From contig NZ_SSMX01000026.1 in NCBI RefSeq assembly GCF_004799515.1, forward strand, positions 62,001-126,000: a stretch of DNA of 64,000 nt. The letters run 5' to 3'. Of the stretch, positions 54,171-62,597 are shown piece after piece (the first letter of the stretch is position 1; each line of letters starts with the position of its first letter). The translations under genes and the position numbers were made by a program. The stretch is from Phenylobacterium sp. (GTDB taxonomy: Bacteria > Pseudomonadota > Alphaproteobacteria > Caulobacterales > Caulobacteraceae). The notes beneath the pieces are model-generated. The model was not told where the DNA came from. It saw only the letters and a list, made by a program, of their open reading frames with translations, and made no database searches.

Positions 54171-54599
54171 ACCTTCGATGGCTTCTTCCCCACCGAGCTG
54201 GTGGACACCTTCGAGCCGGTGATGCGCGAGGAGGGCCGCCACATCCTGTTCTTCGTCAACTGGGTCGCGTGGAAGCGGCGCAACATGCCCCTGTGGCGCC
54301 GCCCCTGGTTCGAGCTGAAGGCCATGGCGGTGTGGTTGTTCCTGATCGCCGAGCGGATCGGCATCGCCGGCGACATGGAGAAGAGCGACAAGGCGCAGGA
54401 CAGCAACTTCACCCTGAACGGCTCGAAGGAGCTGGGCGTGGAGATCAGCTTCCCCGAACTGGCGCGCATCTGCCTGGAGGAGAACGACCGGCGCCTCGCG
54501 CCCTACGATGCGCGCTTGATCCGGCCGGTGTTCGTCCCCAACATGATCCGGCTCGCGCTGCGGTTCATGAAGACGCCGCGGGCTACAGTCGCGGCTTGA
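54171..54599 (+). pseudogene. Truncated ferritin-like domain protein (C-terminal half)
   Basis: About 142 codons following an in-frame TGA at 54168: FFPTELVDTFEPVMREEGRH then ILFFVNWVAW. The helix E-xx-x-EE-xx-H pattern matches one half of a ferritin-like di-metal site, with LFLIAERIGIAGDM and an end rich in Arg. The N-terminal half that would give the other metal ligands is missing: upstream bases lead straight into the hpnK stop. A GTG at 54201 could still start translation. It interrupts the usual hpnK-hpnL spacing and is probably a deletion remnant; the exact family is uncertain. Confidence 0.55.
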
Positions 54600-54633
54600 G
54601 CCGGTCCTTCAGGCCGGGGATTTCGGGGATTTC

Positions 54634-55635
54634 GTGAGCAAGGTGACCCGCGGCGGGGTGTTCGCGGCCTTGGTCGCCGGCTTGGCGCTGCTGACCCTGG
54701 TGGTGGCCGTCGTCGGCTACCAGTCGGTGCTGTCGGCCATCGGCAAGGCCGGGGTGGCGGGCTTCGCCGTCTATACCCTCTACTGGCCCCTGGTGATCCT
54801 GATCCTGGGCGCAGCCTGGTTCGCGGTCTCCCCGGGGCTGGGCGCGCGCGGCCTGGGCGTGCTGGTCTGGGCGCGGCTGCTGCGCGAGGCGGGCTCCGAC
54901 ATCCTGCCCTTCGCCCAGGTCAGCGGCTTCCTGCTGGGCGCGCGGGTGGCGCAGGCCGAGGGCGTGCCGGAGGACCTGGTCGCGGCCTCGACCATCGCCG
55001 ACATCACCACCGAGCTGTCGGCCCAGGTGCTCTACACCCTCCTGGGCGTGGGCCTGCTGGCGGCGCAGTTGCGCGGCGGCCTGCACGGCTCGGCGCTGAT
55101 GTGGCCGATGCTGGGGGCGCTGGCCTTCCTGCTGATCGCGGCCTTCGGCTTCGTCCTGGTGCAACGGCGCGGCGTGAGCTGGCTGGGTGGGCTGGCGCAG
55201 AAGTGGCTGCCGGATTCCGTGAGCCGGGCGGGCGCGGTGCGCGACACCCTCGACGCCATCTACCGCCAGCCGCTGCGCCTGCTGGCCGGCGTCGCCCTGC
55301 ACAGCGCCGGCTGGGTGGGCAGTGGCCTGGGGTCATGGATCGCGTTGAAGTTCATGGGCGCGAACGCCCCGCTGTGGGCGGTGCTGGCGGTGGAGAGCCT
55401 GATGTACGCCGCCCGCGGCGTGGCCTTCATGCTGCCGGGCGGCCTGGGCGTGCAGGAAGGCGCCTATGTGGTGCTGGCGCCGCTGTTTGGCCTGCAGCCC
55501 AGCGACCTGCTGGCCGTCTCCCTGCTGCGCCGGGCCCGTGACCTCGTGGTGGGCGTGCCGGTGCTCTTGATCTGGCAGGCGCGCGAGGGCCGCGCGCTCG
55601 TCGCACGCTCGCCCAAGCCCGCGCCGGACGCCTAG
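54634..55635 (+). CDS. hpnL: HpnL, multipass membrane protein (LPG synthase TM family)
   Basis: Inner-membrane protein of 333 residues with about eight helices, related to the transmembrane part of lysylphosphatidylglycerol synthase/UPF0104; possibly a flippase for hopanoids or lipid-linked sugars. Seen: LREAGSDILPFAQVSGFLLG, ARVAQAEGVPEDLVAASTIA, GVALHSAGWVGSGLGSWIAL and FMLPGGLGVQEGAYVVLAPL, the last being typical of the family. It starts with GTG at 54634. Its stop shares CTAG with the convergent hpnN stop. Confidence 0.9.
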   Translation: MSKVTRGGVFAALVAGLALLTLVVAVVGYQSVLSAIGKAGVAGFAVYTLYWPLVILILGAAWFAVSPGLGARGLGVLVWARLLREAGSDILPFAQVSGFLLGARVAQAEGVPEDLVAASTIADITTELSAQVLYTLLGVGLLAAQLRGGLHGSALMWPMLGALAFLLIAAFGFVLVQRRGVSWLGGLAQKWLPDSVSRAGAVRDTLDAIYRQPLRLLAGVALHSAGWVGSGLGSWIALKFMGANAPLWAVLAVESLMYAARGVAFMLPGGLGVQEGAYVVLAPLFGLQPSDLLAVSLLRRARDLVVGVPVLLIWQAREGRALVARSPKPAPDA

Positions 55636-58253
55636 GCCGCGGGCTCTCCCTTGGGCTCGGTAGGCGTCGGGCCGAGCAGGGCAGGCTCGAAGATCAGGGC
55701 GGCGACCAGGGTCCAGATCAGCGAGATCATCAGGATCTTGCCCATGCTGGCGGTGCCCGGATGGCTGGAGAACATCAGGCTGCCGAAGGCCGTGCCGGTG
55801 GTCATGGCGCTGAAGAACACCCCGCGCGCCAGACTGGACTGCAGGAGGTTGGTGGTCCCCGCGCGCCAGGCCATCACGAAGTAAATGTGGAAGGCCACGC
55901 CGACCCCGAACAGCAGCGGGAAGGCGATGATGTTGGCGAAGTTGATCGGCTGGCCGATCAGGACGCAGGTGCCCAGCGTCAGGAAGCCGGCCAGCACGAT
56001 GGGCGCCAGCGTGAAGGCCACCTCGCGCAGGCTGCGCAGCACGAGCAGCAGCAGGGCGGTGATCGCCACGAGGGAGAGCAGGCCCGCCTCGATGAACGAC
56101 CGGCTGATGGTCTTGCCGGCCTCCTGGATCGAGATCGGGGCGCCGGAGGCGTCCGGCGCGATCGTGCGCACCGCCTTGGAGAAGGCCGCCAGGACCTTGT
56201 TGTCGTTGGAATCGCCCTTGGGCGAGACCTGCGCGCGGGCGCGGCCGTCCGGGGTCACCCAGTCGCGGACCATGTCGGGCGGCAGACTCTGCAGCGTCAC
56301 CGGCTCGGCGGTGAGCAGGGCGCGGAGCTGGTCGAGCAGGGTGTTGAGCGGCGGGATCAGGGCGGCGGTGGCGCGGGCGCGGCCGTCGGGCGGGCCGCTG
56401 GCCAGGGTTTCCAAAGCGCCGGCGAGGCGCAGGGCGTCCGCCGCGCCAGCTTGAGCAGCGCCGGTCCCGGCCGCCGCGCGCAGCTTGGCGGCGGTGGCTT
56501 TCAGCGCGGCCACGGTCTCGGCGTCGGTGGGCGTCGGCTGGGTCTCGAAGGGGTTCAGCGTCGGGTCGAGGAGGAGCTGGGCGTCAGAGATGGCGGCGAG
56601 CTTGGCCGGCTGGTCGTCGGGGATGAAGCTCGCCAGCGTGATCGCCTGAGCGACCTGCGGCAGCTGGCCCAGCCGGTCGGCCAGCTTGTTGGCCGCGTCG
56701 AGCGAGGGCGCGAGCACGTCGATGGTGTTCGGCGTCTCCGTCGGGTCCTTGATGATGTCGTTGAGGGTCGACATCGCCTCGCCGTGGGCGTTGCGCAGGT
56801 GCATCGGGTTGAAGTCGAAGCGGACGAAGGGCAGCAGGGCGACGCTGACCAGGGTCGAGGCGGCGAAGGCCCAGAGCACCGTCTTGCGGCGTTCCACCAG
56901 GAAGCGGTCGAGGGGGGCCATGCGGCGCGAGCCCACCTCCTCGGTCTGGCGCGGGGTGCGGAAGATCAGGATCAGCGCCGGCAGCAGCGTGATGTTCAGC
57001 ACCAGGCCGATGACCATGCCGACCCCGGCGATGATGCCGAGCTCCGAGACCCCGATGTAGGGGGTCGGCAGGAAGGCCAGGAAGCCGAGGGTGATGGCTG
57101 CGGCGGCCAGCGCCAGCGAACCGCCGATGCCGGTGGCGGCGGCTTCCAGGGCAGCTTTGCGGTCGTCGTGGATCAGGCGCTCGGCGCGGAAGCGTACGCT
57201 GAACTGGATGCCGAAATCGACGCCCAGCCCCACGAACAGCGGGATGAAGGCCACGGAGATCAGGTTGAAGCGGCCGACGGTCACCAGCCCCATGGCGGCG
57301 GTGAGCAGGAGGCCGATGAGCGTGGTCGTCAGGATCGCCGCCACCAGCCTGGCCGATTTCACCGCCAGCCACAGCATGACCAGCACCGCCAGGCCCATGG
57401 AGCCGGTGACCAGCCACACCCGATCGGTGAGCGAGGCGAACTCCTCGTCCGACAGCGGCACGGAGCCGGTCAGGCGCACGGTGACCCCGTGGGCGGCGTC
57501 GAGGCTGAGGGCCTTGGCGGTGGCGCGAATGGCGTCGCTGGCGTCCTCGCCCGGCATCAGGCCGCCATAGTCCAGCTTGGGCCGCACGACGATGAAGCGG
57601 CGCGTGGGCGCCTGCAGACCCTTGCCGTCGCCGGCCACCAGGGCCTGCCAGGAGAAGAAGGCGGGTTTGCCGGCGGCGGCCTTCTGCAGGACGTCGGCGA
57701 GGGCGGCCAGCGGCTTGTCCACGGCGGCGAAGGTGGTCTGGCCCTGGGTCACGCCGTCGGCCATCGTCCCGATCGCGCCGGCCACGCCGCGCAGGCTGGG
57801 GTCGGCGGCCAGGGGCCCGAGGAAGGGCTGGGCGGAGACCAGCTGGTCGGCGGTGGCGCGCACCTGGTCGGTGGGCAGGAAAAGCAGGCCCTCGCGGGCG
57901 AAGAAGGCGCCGCCGTCCGGGCGGCGCGCGCTGAGGAAGACCTTGTCCTGGGGTTCAAGCTTTGCGGCCAGCGAGGCCGCCGCCTGTTCCGCCAGCTCCG
58001 GGGTCGCGCCGTCCACCACGACCACGGTGGTGTCGCCGTTCTGTGGGAAGGCGGCGTCCATGGCGATCTCGTGTTGGCGCCATGGCACCTTGTCGGAGAT
58101 CAGCTTGGCCGTGTCGCTGGTCATGCTGAAGTGGCCGGCGGCGAACACGAGGGCCGCCGCCGACAGCAGCAGGCAGACCAAGAGGGTCAGCCAGGGATGG
58201 CCGCTCCCCAGCCGCACGGCCGCGGCGATGGGAGCGGTGGTCAGCCGGCGCAT
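55632..58253 (-). CDS. hpnN: Hopanoid RND transporter HpnN
   Basis: MMPL-type RND transporter of 873 residues that moves hopanoids to the outer membrane. Two halves each have one helix, a periplasmic domain and five helices: TM1 near residue 25, the first bundle at about 265-425 (FIPLFVGLGVDFGIQFSVRF holds the GxDxG proton-relay-like motif), the second at about 700-860 (FPLLFGVGVAFHIYFVMAW). Length and order match HpnN. It is the only minus-strand gene at this end of the locus and faces hpnL. Confidence 0.94.
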   Translation of the reverse strand: MRRLTTAPIAAAVRLGSGHPWLTLLVCLLLSAAALVFAAGHFSMTSDTAKLISDKVPWRQHEIAMDAAFPQNGDTTVVVVDGATPELAEQAAASLAAKLEPQDKVFLSARRPDGGAFFAREGLLFLPTDQVRATADQLVSAQPFLGPLAADPSLRGVAGAIGTMADGVTQGQTTFAAVDKPLAALADVLQKAAAGKPAFFSWQALVAGDGKGLQAPTRRFIVVRPKLDYGGLMPGEDASDAIRATAKALSLDAAHGVTVRLTGSVPLSDEEFASLTDRVWLVTGSMGLAVLVMLWLAVKSARLVAAILTTTLIGLLLTAAMGLVTVGRFNLISVAFIPLFVGLGVDFGIQFSVRFRAERLIHDDRKAALEAAATGIGGSLALAAAAITLGFLAFLPTPYIGVSELGIIAGVGMVIGLVLNITLLPALILIFRTPRQTEEVGSRRMAPLDRFLVERRKTVLWAFAASTLVSVALLPFVRFDFNPMHLRNAHGEAMSTLNDIIKDPTETPNTIDVLAPSLDAANKLADRLGQLPQVAQAITLASFIPDDQPAKLAAISDAQLLLDPTLNPFETQPTPTDAETVAALKATAAKLRAAAGTGAAQAGAADALRLAGALETLASGPPDGRARATAALIPPLNTLLDQLRALLTAEPVTLQSLPPDMVRDWVTPDGRARAQVSPKGDSNDNKVLAAFSKAVRTIAPDASGAPISIQEAGKTISRSFIEAGLLSLVAITALLLLVLRSLREVAFTLAPIVLAGFLTLGTCVLIGQPINFANIIAFPLLFGVGVAFHIYFVMAWRAGTTNLLQSSLARGVFFSAMTTGTAFGSLMFSSHPGTASMGKILMISLIWTLVAALIFEPALLGPTPTEPKGEPAA

Positions 58254-58283
58254 GGACGCGCCGAACCTGCCGCCCGACGCGGC

Positions 58284-58739
58284 TTAGCCGCCAAAATGGC
58301 GCAGGGTGAAGGAGATGGTCTGGTCGCCGCCCGCGTAGGTGAAGGCGGCCGACTGGAAGCTCGGCGGCGCGAGATGGATCGGGGCGTTGTTGGAGAAGCC
58401 CACGCCGACCCGCGGCACGCCCAGGATGTTGCGGTCGACCGAATGGTTGTCGTTCCTGTCCTCGTAGGCCTGGGCCGCGTAGACGCCGGGGGGCAGGTCT
58501 TTCACGGTCACCACGGTGACGCCCGGAGTCGCGGGTGCCGCGCCTTCATAGCGGCAATCTTTCAGGAAATCGCTGACCGAACAGATGGCGACGCGCACGT
58601 GGCCGCGGGCGGCGCTGACGCCGGCGATGGCGACATGCAGCACGCCGGACCCGTCGACGGTGACGTCGTTGGCCTGGGCGGAGGAGGCGAGGAGGGTGAA
58701 GGCGGCCACGGCGGCCGCGGCGATGTGTTTTGCGAACAT
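58284..58739 (-). CDS. DUF2141 secreted protein
   Basis: Periplasmic protein of 151 residues. The signal peptide ends at AQA (about 23). The DUF2141 beta-sandwich shows GHVRVAICSVSDFL, LPPGVYAAQAYEDRNDNHSV and FSNNAPIHLAPPSFQSAAFT, the AYEDRNDN segment being the family hallmark. Two Cys (53, 62) may pair. It lies 30 bp upstream of hpnN on the same strand and is likely co-transcribed with it; a link to hopanoids is only positional. Confidence 0.85.
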   Translation of the reverse strand: MFAKHIAAAAVAAFTLLASSAQANDVTVDGSGVLHVAIAGVSAARGHVRVAICSVSDFLKDCRYEGAAPATPGVTVVTVKDLPPGVYAAQAYEDRNDNHSVDRNILGVPRVGVGFSNNAPIHLAPPSFQSAAFTYAGGDQTISFTLRHFGG

Positions 58740-58922
58740 GGGAGTGAATTCAGCAGTCTATCCTGACAGCTTAGATGGTAACCCGACGCCCCTTTAACAA
58801 CCGCTGCACGTCACAAAGGCGCCGCAAACTGTGTTCTTCGCGCAACGCGCGAGCGGTCTTCCGTGAGCGGGGGGGCGACACTACATAGCTCCGAGGGCGC
58901 GGACGGGCGTCGAGGGATGGGC

Positions 58923-59084
58923 ATGCGGAAAGGCGTTATCGTGCTGATGGTGGCAGCCTGCTGCGCCGCCGGCGGCTGCACGAAAAAGAACTCGCTCTAT
59001 CTGGAGCCGGGCAAGTCGGAGCCATCACGCGCCGCGCCGGCGGCCAAGCCCGCGCCTGCGCCTGCGGCGCCTACCCATCCCTAG
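58923..59084 (+). CDS. Small lipoprotein, LptM-like
   Basis: 53-residue lipoprotein from ATG 58923 (GAGGG 7 nt upstream; GTG 58863 and ATG 58917 are alternatives). The signal peptide ends with lipobox AGGC; the mature start CTKKNSLYLEP parallels the C-G-x-K-G-P-L-Y-L-P pattern of LptM, the small helper of LptD maturation. An Ala/Pro tail follows. LptM is often encoded next to lysA, which is not here, so the call is tentative. Confidence 0.65.
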   Translation: MRKGVIVLMVAACCAAGGCTKKNSLYLEPGKSEPSRAAPAAKPAPAPAAPTHP

Positions 59085-59105
59085 GGTGCAGCCCACCACC
59101 GCTTT

Positions 59106-59280
59106 CCCCGCGAAAGCGGAGACCCAGGCTTTTTGAACCACGGAATTCACGGAAGGCACGGGAACGGGAATCTTGGCCGTAGGCCGCGTTCCGGGTTGAG
59201 CCCGCTTCGCGCCATTCCGTGCCTTCCGTGGTCTTTCTTAAGGGCGGAGCGAAAAATCCCTGGATCCCGCTTTCGCCGGG
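59106..59280. repeat. Nested inverted repeat, possible miniature mobile element
   Basis: An outer pair of imperfect inverted arms (59106-59128 and 59259-59280, sharing CGAAAGCGG and CCAGG) encloses a perfect inner pair (CACGGAAGGCACGG at 59148-59161, its complement at 59217-59230) with a 55-bp centre. No gene is supported in it. Both arm types resemble intergenic repeats often seen in GC-rich alphaproteobacteria (recalled, not searched). Confidence 0.6.
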
Positions 59281-59295
59281 CTGCGATCGCTGAGC

Positions 59296-60183
59296 TCAGC
59301 CGGCGATGGGGCCCGAGGGTTGCGGCGCCGGCTCGCCTTGCGGCTCCGGGCGCGGCTTAATAGGCGGGAGGAACGGGTGCAGCAGCTGGCCCACGATCGT
59401 CTGCGGGATCGGCTCGTTTATCCCGTAGGCGGCGGGCCACTGCCCGCGGGGCAGGTAGTGTGTGCCGAACAGGCGGTCCCACACCGGCAGCATGGAGGCG
59501 AAGTTGCGGTTCTGCGGCTCGGTCGCCGTGTGGTGCCAGAGGTGGAAGGCCGGCGTCGCCAGCAACCACTCCAGCGGCCCCAACCGCCACCGCACGTTGG
59601 CGTGGATGAAGAAGCCCCAGAAGGTCACCGCCAGCATCAGGAGGGTGGCCACCAGCGTGCCCTGCACACTCTGCGGCGCGCCCAGGCCCAGGATGTAGAT
59701 CGGCACGAGGCCGCAGACGCGGATGAAGGCGTTGTCGATGGGATGTGCGCGCGCGCTGATCAGGAAGTAGACGTGTTCCGGCGCGTGGTGCAAGGCGTGG
59801 AACCGCCACATGAACGGCAGCTCGTGCGCCCAGCGGTGGCCCCAGTAGAAGCCAAAGTCGGCGACGACGAAGGCCGCCAGGCCGCGGACCCAGAACGGCC
59901 AGGATTCCACGGTCTCATGCCAGCTTGCCGGTACGAAGGTGTAGGCGACGTAGGCGGCCGCCGCCAAGGGCAGCATCAGCACGAACGGCGGCAGGAAATT
60001 GCTGATGAAGTAGAAGCCGATGTCCCTGAGGACCGAACCACGGAGGATCTTCTTCGGGCGCACCGCGAACAGCCATTCCAGCGGCACGAAGACCGCCGTC
60101 AGGAGGACGAGCCAGAGGCTGGCGCGCAGCCCCTCCAGCAGATAACCGCGGACGTGCTGATGGTGTTCGAGGAACGCTTGCAC
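59296..60183 (-). CDS. Sterol desaturase/fatty acid hydroxylase-family membrane protein
   Basis: Di-iron membrane hydroxylase of 295 residues. Four or five helices and the three His boxes are visible: YWGHRWAHELPF (H-xxx-H), WRFHALHHAPEH (H-xx-HH) and FHLWHHTATEPQNRN, with HPIDNAF between. Members hydroxylate or desaturate sterols, carotenoids, fatty acids or sphingolipids. About 1 kb from the hopanoid locus, a hopanoid or other polycyclic lipid is a possible substrate; this is inference from position. Confidence 0.85.
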   Translation of the reverse strand: MQAFLEHHQHVRGYLLEGLRASLWLVLLTAVFVPLEWLFAVRPKKILRGSVLRDIGFYFISNFLPPFVLMLPLAAAAYVAYTFVPASWHETVESWPFWVRGLAAFVVADFGFYWGHRWAHELPFMWRFHALHHAPEHVYFLISARAHPIDNAFIRVCGLVPIYILGLGAPQSVQGTLVATLLMLAVTFWGFFIHANVRWRLGPLEWLLATPAFHLWHHTATEPQNRNFASMLPVWDRLFGTHYLPRGQWPAAYGINEPIPQTIVGQLLHPFLPPIKPRPEPQGEPAPQPSGPIAG

Positions 60184-60221
60184 ACGCTGGCTCCAAGACT
60201 GTGCGGCCGGCGAAAACGGAA

Positions 60222-60259
60222 ACGCACCCGCGAGACGCTAGGGCGTCCCGCGGGTGCGT
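60222..60259 (-). terminator. Probable terminator of the first PEPxxWA-CTERM gene
   Basis: Hairpin with an 11-bp outer stem (ACGCACCCGCG / CGCGGGTGCGT), one mismatch and a 4-bp inner stem, 27 bp beyond the stop of the gene ending at 60287. On the minus strand it is followed by TTCCGTTTTC, a moderate U-rich tract. Confidence 0.7.
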
Positions 60260-60286
60260 CAAGCCAAAGGCTCGGCGTCTGGGCGC

Positions 60287-61117
60287 CTAAGCGCAGACGG
60301 CCGCGCGCTTGGCGCGCTCGCGGCGCAGGATGCTGCCCGCTCCGGCGAAGCCCAGGATAGCCAGGGCCCAGCTGGCCGGCTCCGGCACGCCGGGGCTGAG
60401 GCCCGCGGGCGAGTCGACGCCGGTCAGGAAGGCGATCGGCGGCACGTTGATCGTGCTGCCCTGGTTCGCCCACGCCAGGAAGCCGAGGACGTCGGTCGTC
60501 GCGTCGGCCGTCAGGTTCACCGTGACGTAGTTCCACGACACGCCGCCGCCGGAGGTGACGTGCATCAGGGTCGTCGAGGCGATGCTCGCGTCCGCATCGG
60601 TGTCGTAATAGACGTCCTTGCTGTCGCCCAGGCCGTCATCCTTGGTGCTGAGGCCGGCCGTCCCGAGGGACACGATCCATTGGTTTGTCGAGTCGCCGGT
60701 GAAACCCTGCTGCTGGCCGGCCGCCTGATAGAAGCTGAGGCTGTAGGTCTTGCCCACGGTCAGGCCGCTGACCGTGTAGTTGAAGCCGCTCTCGTAGTAG
60801 GGGTTGCCGTCGGCCTCCACGTAGTTGTAACCCCCCTTGATGCTGAGTGCGCCGGGATCCTGGTAGGTGGCGATGCCGCCGCTGAAGCTCGTGGCGGTGC
60901 CCGGGGCGTCGACGTAGATCAGGCCTGAGCCGCCGGTCCAGCCGACTGGCGCCACGCACTGGAAGCAGTTCTTCGGAGCGGCGCCCGTATACTGAAGGAA
61001 ATTAAGATTCTGCAGGCCCGGGAGGGGGTCTGCGTGCGCCATGCCGGCCGCCATGATCGCCAACGCGGCTGCCGACAAGGTCACCTTGAGTTTCATCGCC
61101 ATCGACTTCATCTCCAT
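60287..61117 (-). CDS. PEPxxWA-CTERM sorting-domain exported protein
   Basis: Exported protein of 276 residues. The signal peptide (about 1-30) ends GMAHA; the body is Gly/Ser/Thr/Asn-rich with a carbohydrate-binding-like beta-sandwich pattern (YESGFNYTVSGLTVGKTYSL, SFYQAAGQQQ) and Cys51/Cys54. The C-terminus is a sorting signal: VPEPASWALAILGF, then a short basic tail after a membrane helix. An exosortase would cut it for surface or exopolysaccharide export; none is in the window. Confidence 0.85.
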   Translation of the reverse strand: MEMKSMAMKLKVTLSAAALAIMAAGMAHADPLPGLQNLNFLQYTGAAPKNCFQCVAPVGWTGGSGLIYVDAPGTATSFSGGIATYQDPGALSIKGGYNYVEADGNPYYESGFNYTVSGLTVGKTYSLSFYQAAGQQQGFTGDSTNQWIVSLGTAGLSTKDDGLGDSKDVYYDTDADASIASTTLMHVTSGGGVSWNYVTVNLTADATTDVLGFLAWANQGSTINVPPIAFLTGVDSPAGLSPGVPEPASWALAILGFAGAGSILRRERAKRAAVCA

Positions 61118-61514
61118 GCTGTTCGGAGAGTAGTTGTTTACTGTGTACAGCGGCGAGGCAACATGCTGCGCTCCGGGTGAGAAAAGTTCGCTTGAGGCGA
61201 GAACTGCCGGTGGCGCAGCAAAGGCCTCACGATCCTCGGCGGAGGCCGCGGAGTCGATGTGAGCAAGATCGGGGCGGGCCTGCTTACCCAGAGCCGCCAG
61301 TCGGAGGGGCCGCGGTCAGGGCGCCGGCCGAATGTGCGGTTTCGGGCGTGGACCCTCAGGACGGCTGACAACCCTCAGCGGACGCCAGCCCCGGCTCCGT
61401 TGAGGACGTCCGGTCAAGCCCGCCGACGAAGTGGGATTGCGAGATCCATGCGCCGAGGAGTCAGCAGAAAGCCCCGGCGTGAGCCGGGGCTTTCGAATGG
61501 CGGAGTTCGTGTCG
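61118..61514. other. Intergenic region between two PEPxxWA-CTERM genes
   Basis: 397 bp. The left end carries the leader and presumably the promoter of the downstream minus-strand gene; the right end holds a strong terminator hairpin (61467-61494). The middle shows no supported gene. Confidence 0.5.
61467..61494 (-). terminator. Terminator of the second PEPxxWA-CTERM gene
   Basis: Perfect 12-bp stem GAAAGCCCCGGC / GCCGGGGCTTTC with a GTGA loop, 20 bp past the stop at 61515. On the minus strand the descending arm ends CTTTC, giving a short U-rich end. Confidence 0.8.
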
Positions 61515-62279
61515 TTAGGCGGTCGCGATGGCCACCTGGCCACGGCGCCGGCGCAGCACGGCGCCGAGACCGCCGAAGCCCAAGATCATCAGGCTCCAGG
61601 CCGCCGGCTCCGGCACGGACGCCAGCCTGATGTTGTCCACGCCGAAATCATTGCCGCTGGCGATGCTGCTGTCGTCCGAAAGGCCGAGGTGGATCGTTCC
61701 GCCCGGCTCAGCGATGTCGAACGTCCCGGAAACGGTTTGCCAGCCATTCGCCGCCGGCGTGGTGTTGATGGTGAAGTCGATATTGGTCGGGGTCGACGCG
61801 CCGGGCGCATAGTACCAGAGCTGCAGCACCGAGGGCGTCCCGGGGGGGCCGTCGGAGTTACAGCAGAGATTGAGCAGCTGGTACGAATAGGAATATTCGC
61901 CAGGGGCCACGCTGATCGCGTTGCTGATATAGGCGGCGGGCGGCGGGACCGTGTCGGTGGTCGCCCCGTTGAGCATCAGGAAGGGATTGCTGCTCGGAAG
62001 ATTGACCCAGAGGCTGTGGACGGCGAACGGGTTCGTTCCGATCGTCCAGGTTCCCTCATCGTACATGCTGTTCGGACCGGTGTTGCTGGTGCCTGTCCGG
62101 TAGCTGTAGGCGGTCGTGAAGCTGTCGCCGCTTGTCGACGACACGCCCGAGGACATGGCGCCATTGGTCGACGGCAACGAGTAGCCGCTGAAATCCTCGG
62201 AGAAAATCGTTCCGGCGCTTGCCGCGCCAGCCGCACTAAGACCGGCTGCAATGGCCGCTACCGCGAAAATCTTTTTCAT
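61515..62279 (-). CDS. PEPxxWA-CTERM sorting-domain exported protein
   Basis: Exported protein of 254 residues, same sorting class as the neighbour but a different body. The signal peptide ends AASA (about 22). The body has a jelly-roll pattern with FSEDFSGYSLPSTNGAM, WTIGTNPFAVHSLWVNLPS, GWQTVSGTFDIAEPGGTIHL and a closing FGVDNIRLASV, as in secreted sugar-binding modules. The C-terminal signal is VPEPAAWSLMILGFGG plus an Arg-rich tail. Confidence 0.85.
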   Translation of the reverse strand: MKKIFAVAAIAAGLSAAGAASAGTIFSEDFSGYSLPSTNGAMSSGVSSTSGDSFTTAYSYRTGTSNTGPNSMYDEGTWTIGTNPFAVHSLWVNLPSSNPFLMLNGATTDTVPPPAAYISNAISVAPGEYSYSYQLLNLCCNSDGPPGTPSVLQLWYYAPGASTPTNIDFTINTTPAANGWQTVSGTFDIAEPGGTIHLGLSDDSSIASGNDFGVDNIRLASVPEPAAWSLMILGFGGLGAVLRRRRGQVAIATA

Positions 62280-62597
62280 CTATCCAATCCAATCAGTCGA
62301 GCGACTGTGTCCCAAGCGGAGACAATTGAAAGAACCAGGAGCCCTTAGCAAGTAGAATTTGCATGCAGAGGGGTTCAGAGGCCGAAGTCATGAAGAGATT
62401 CCATTGAGAGGCGAATTTTTCGCTCATGCGTATTTGGTGGGAGAGCGCCTCATCGGCCAATAATTCTGGAACATATAAGTTCCTAATAATCGACCTAGAC
62501 TATGAGCCTGCGGCCTTTCCGCAATTCGAAGCTCAGCGGCTCGGGTCGCATCGGCTCTCAATTGCGCGGGCGCTGGGACGGTCAGGGCGTGCGCGGC
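62280..62597. other. Intergenic region with lower GC content
   Basis: 318 bp upstream of the second PEPxxWA-CTERM gene and downstream of the hydrolase gene. The stretch 62340-62520 is clearly more AT-rich than the surroundings and contains GGAAC-ATATAA-GTTCC at 62468-62483. No gene is supported. Confidence 0.5.

Noticed and set aside
55761..58766. Open frame of 1001 codons on the plus strand
   Set aside because: It is antisense to hpnN and the DUF2141 gene, with Gly/Arg/Gln-rich low-complexity translation; hpnN is clearly the real gene.
59133..59360. 75-codon frame through the nested inverted repeat
   Set aside because: It reads through repeat arms into the end of the sterol-desaturase gene on the opposite strand and has no family features.
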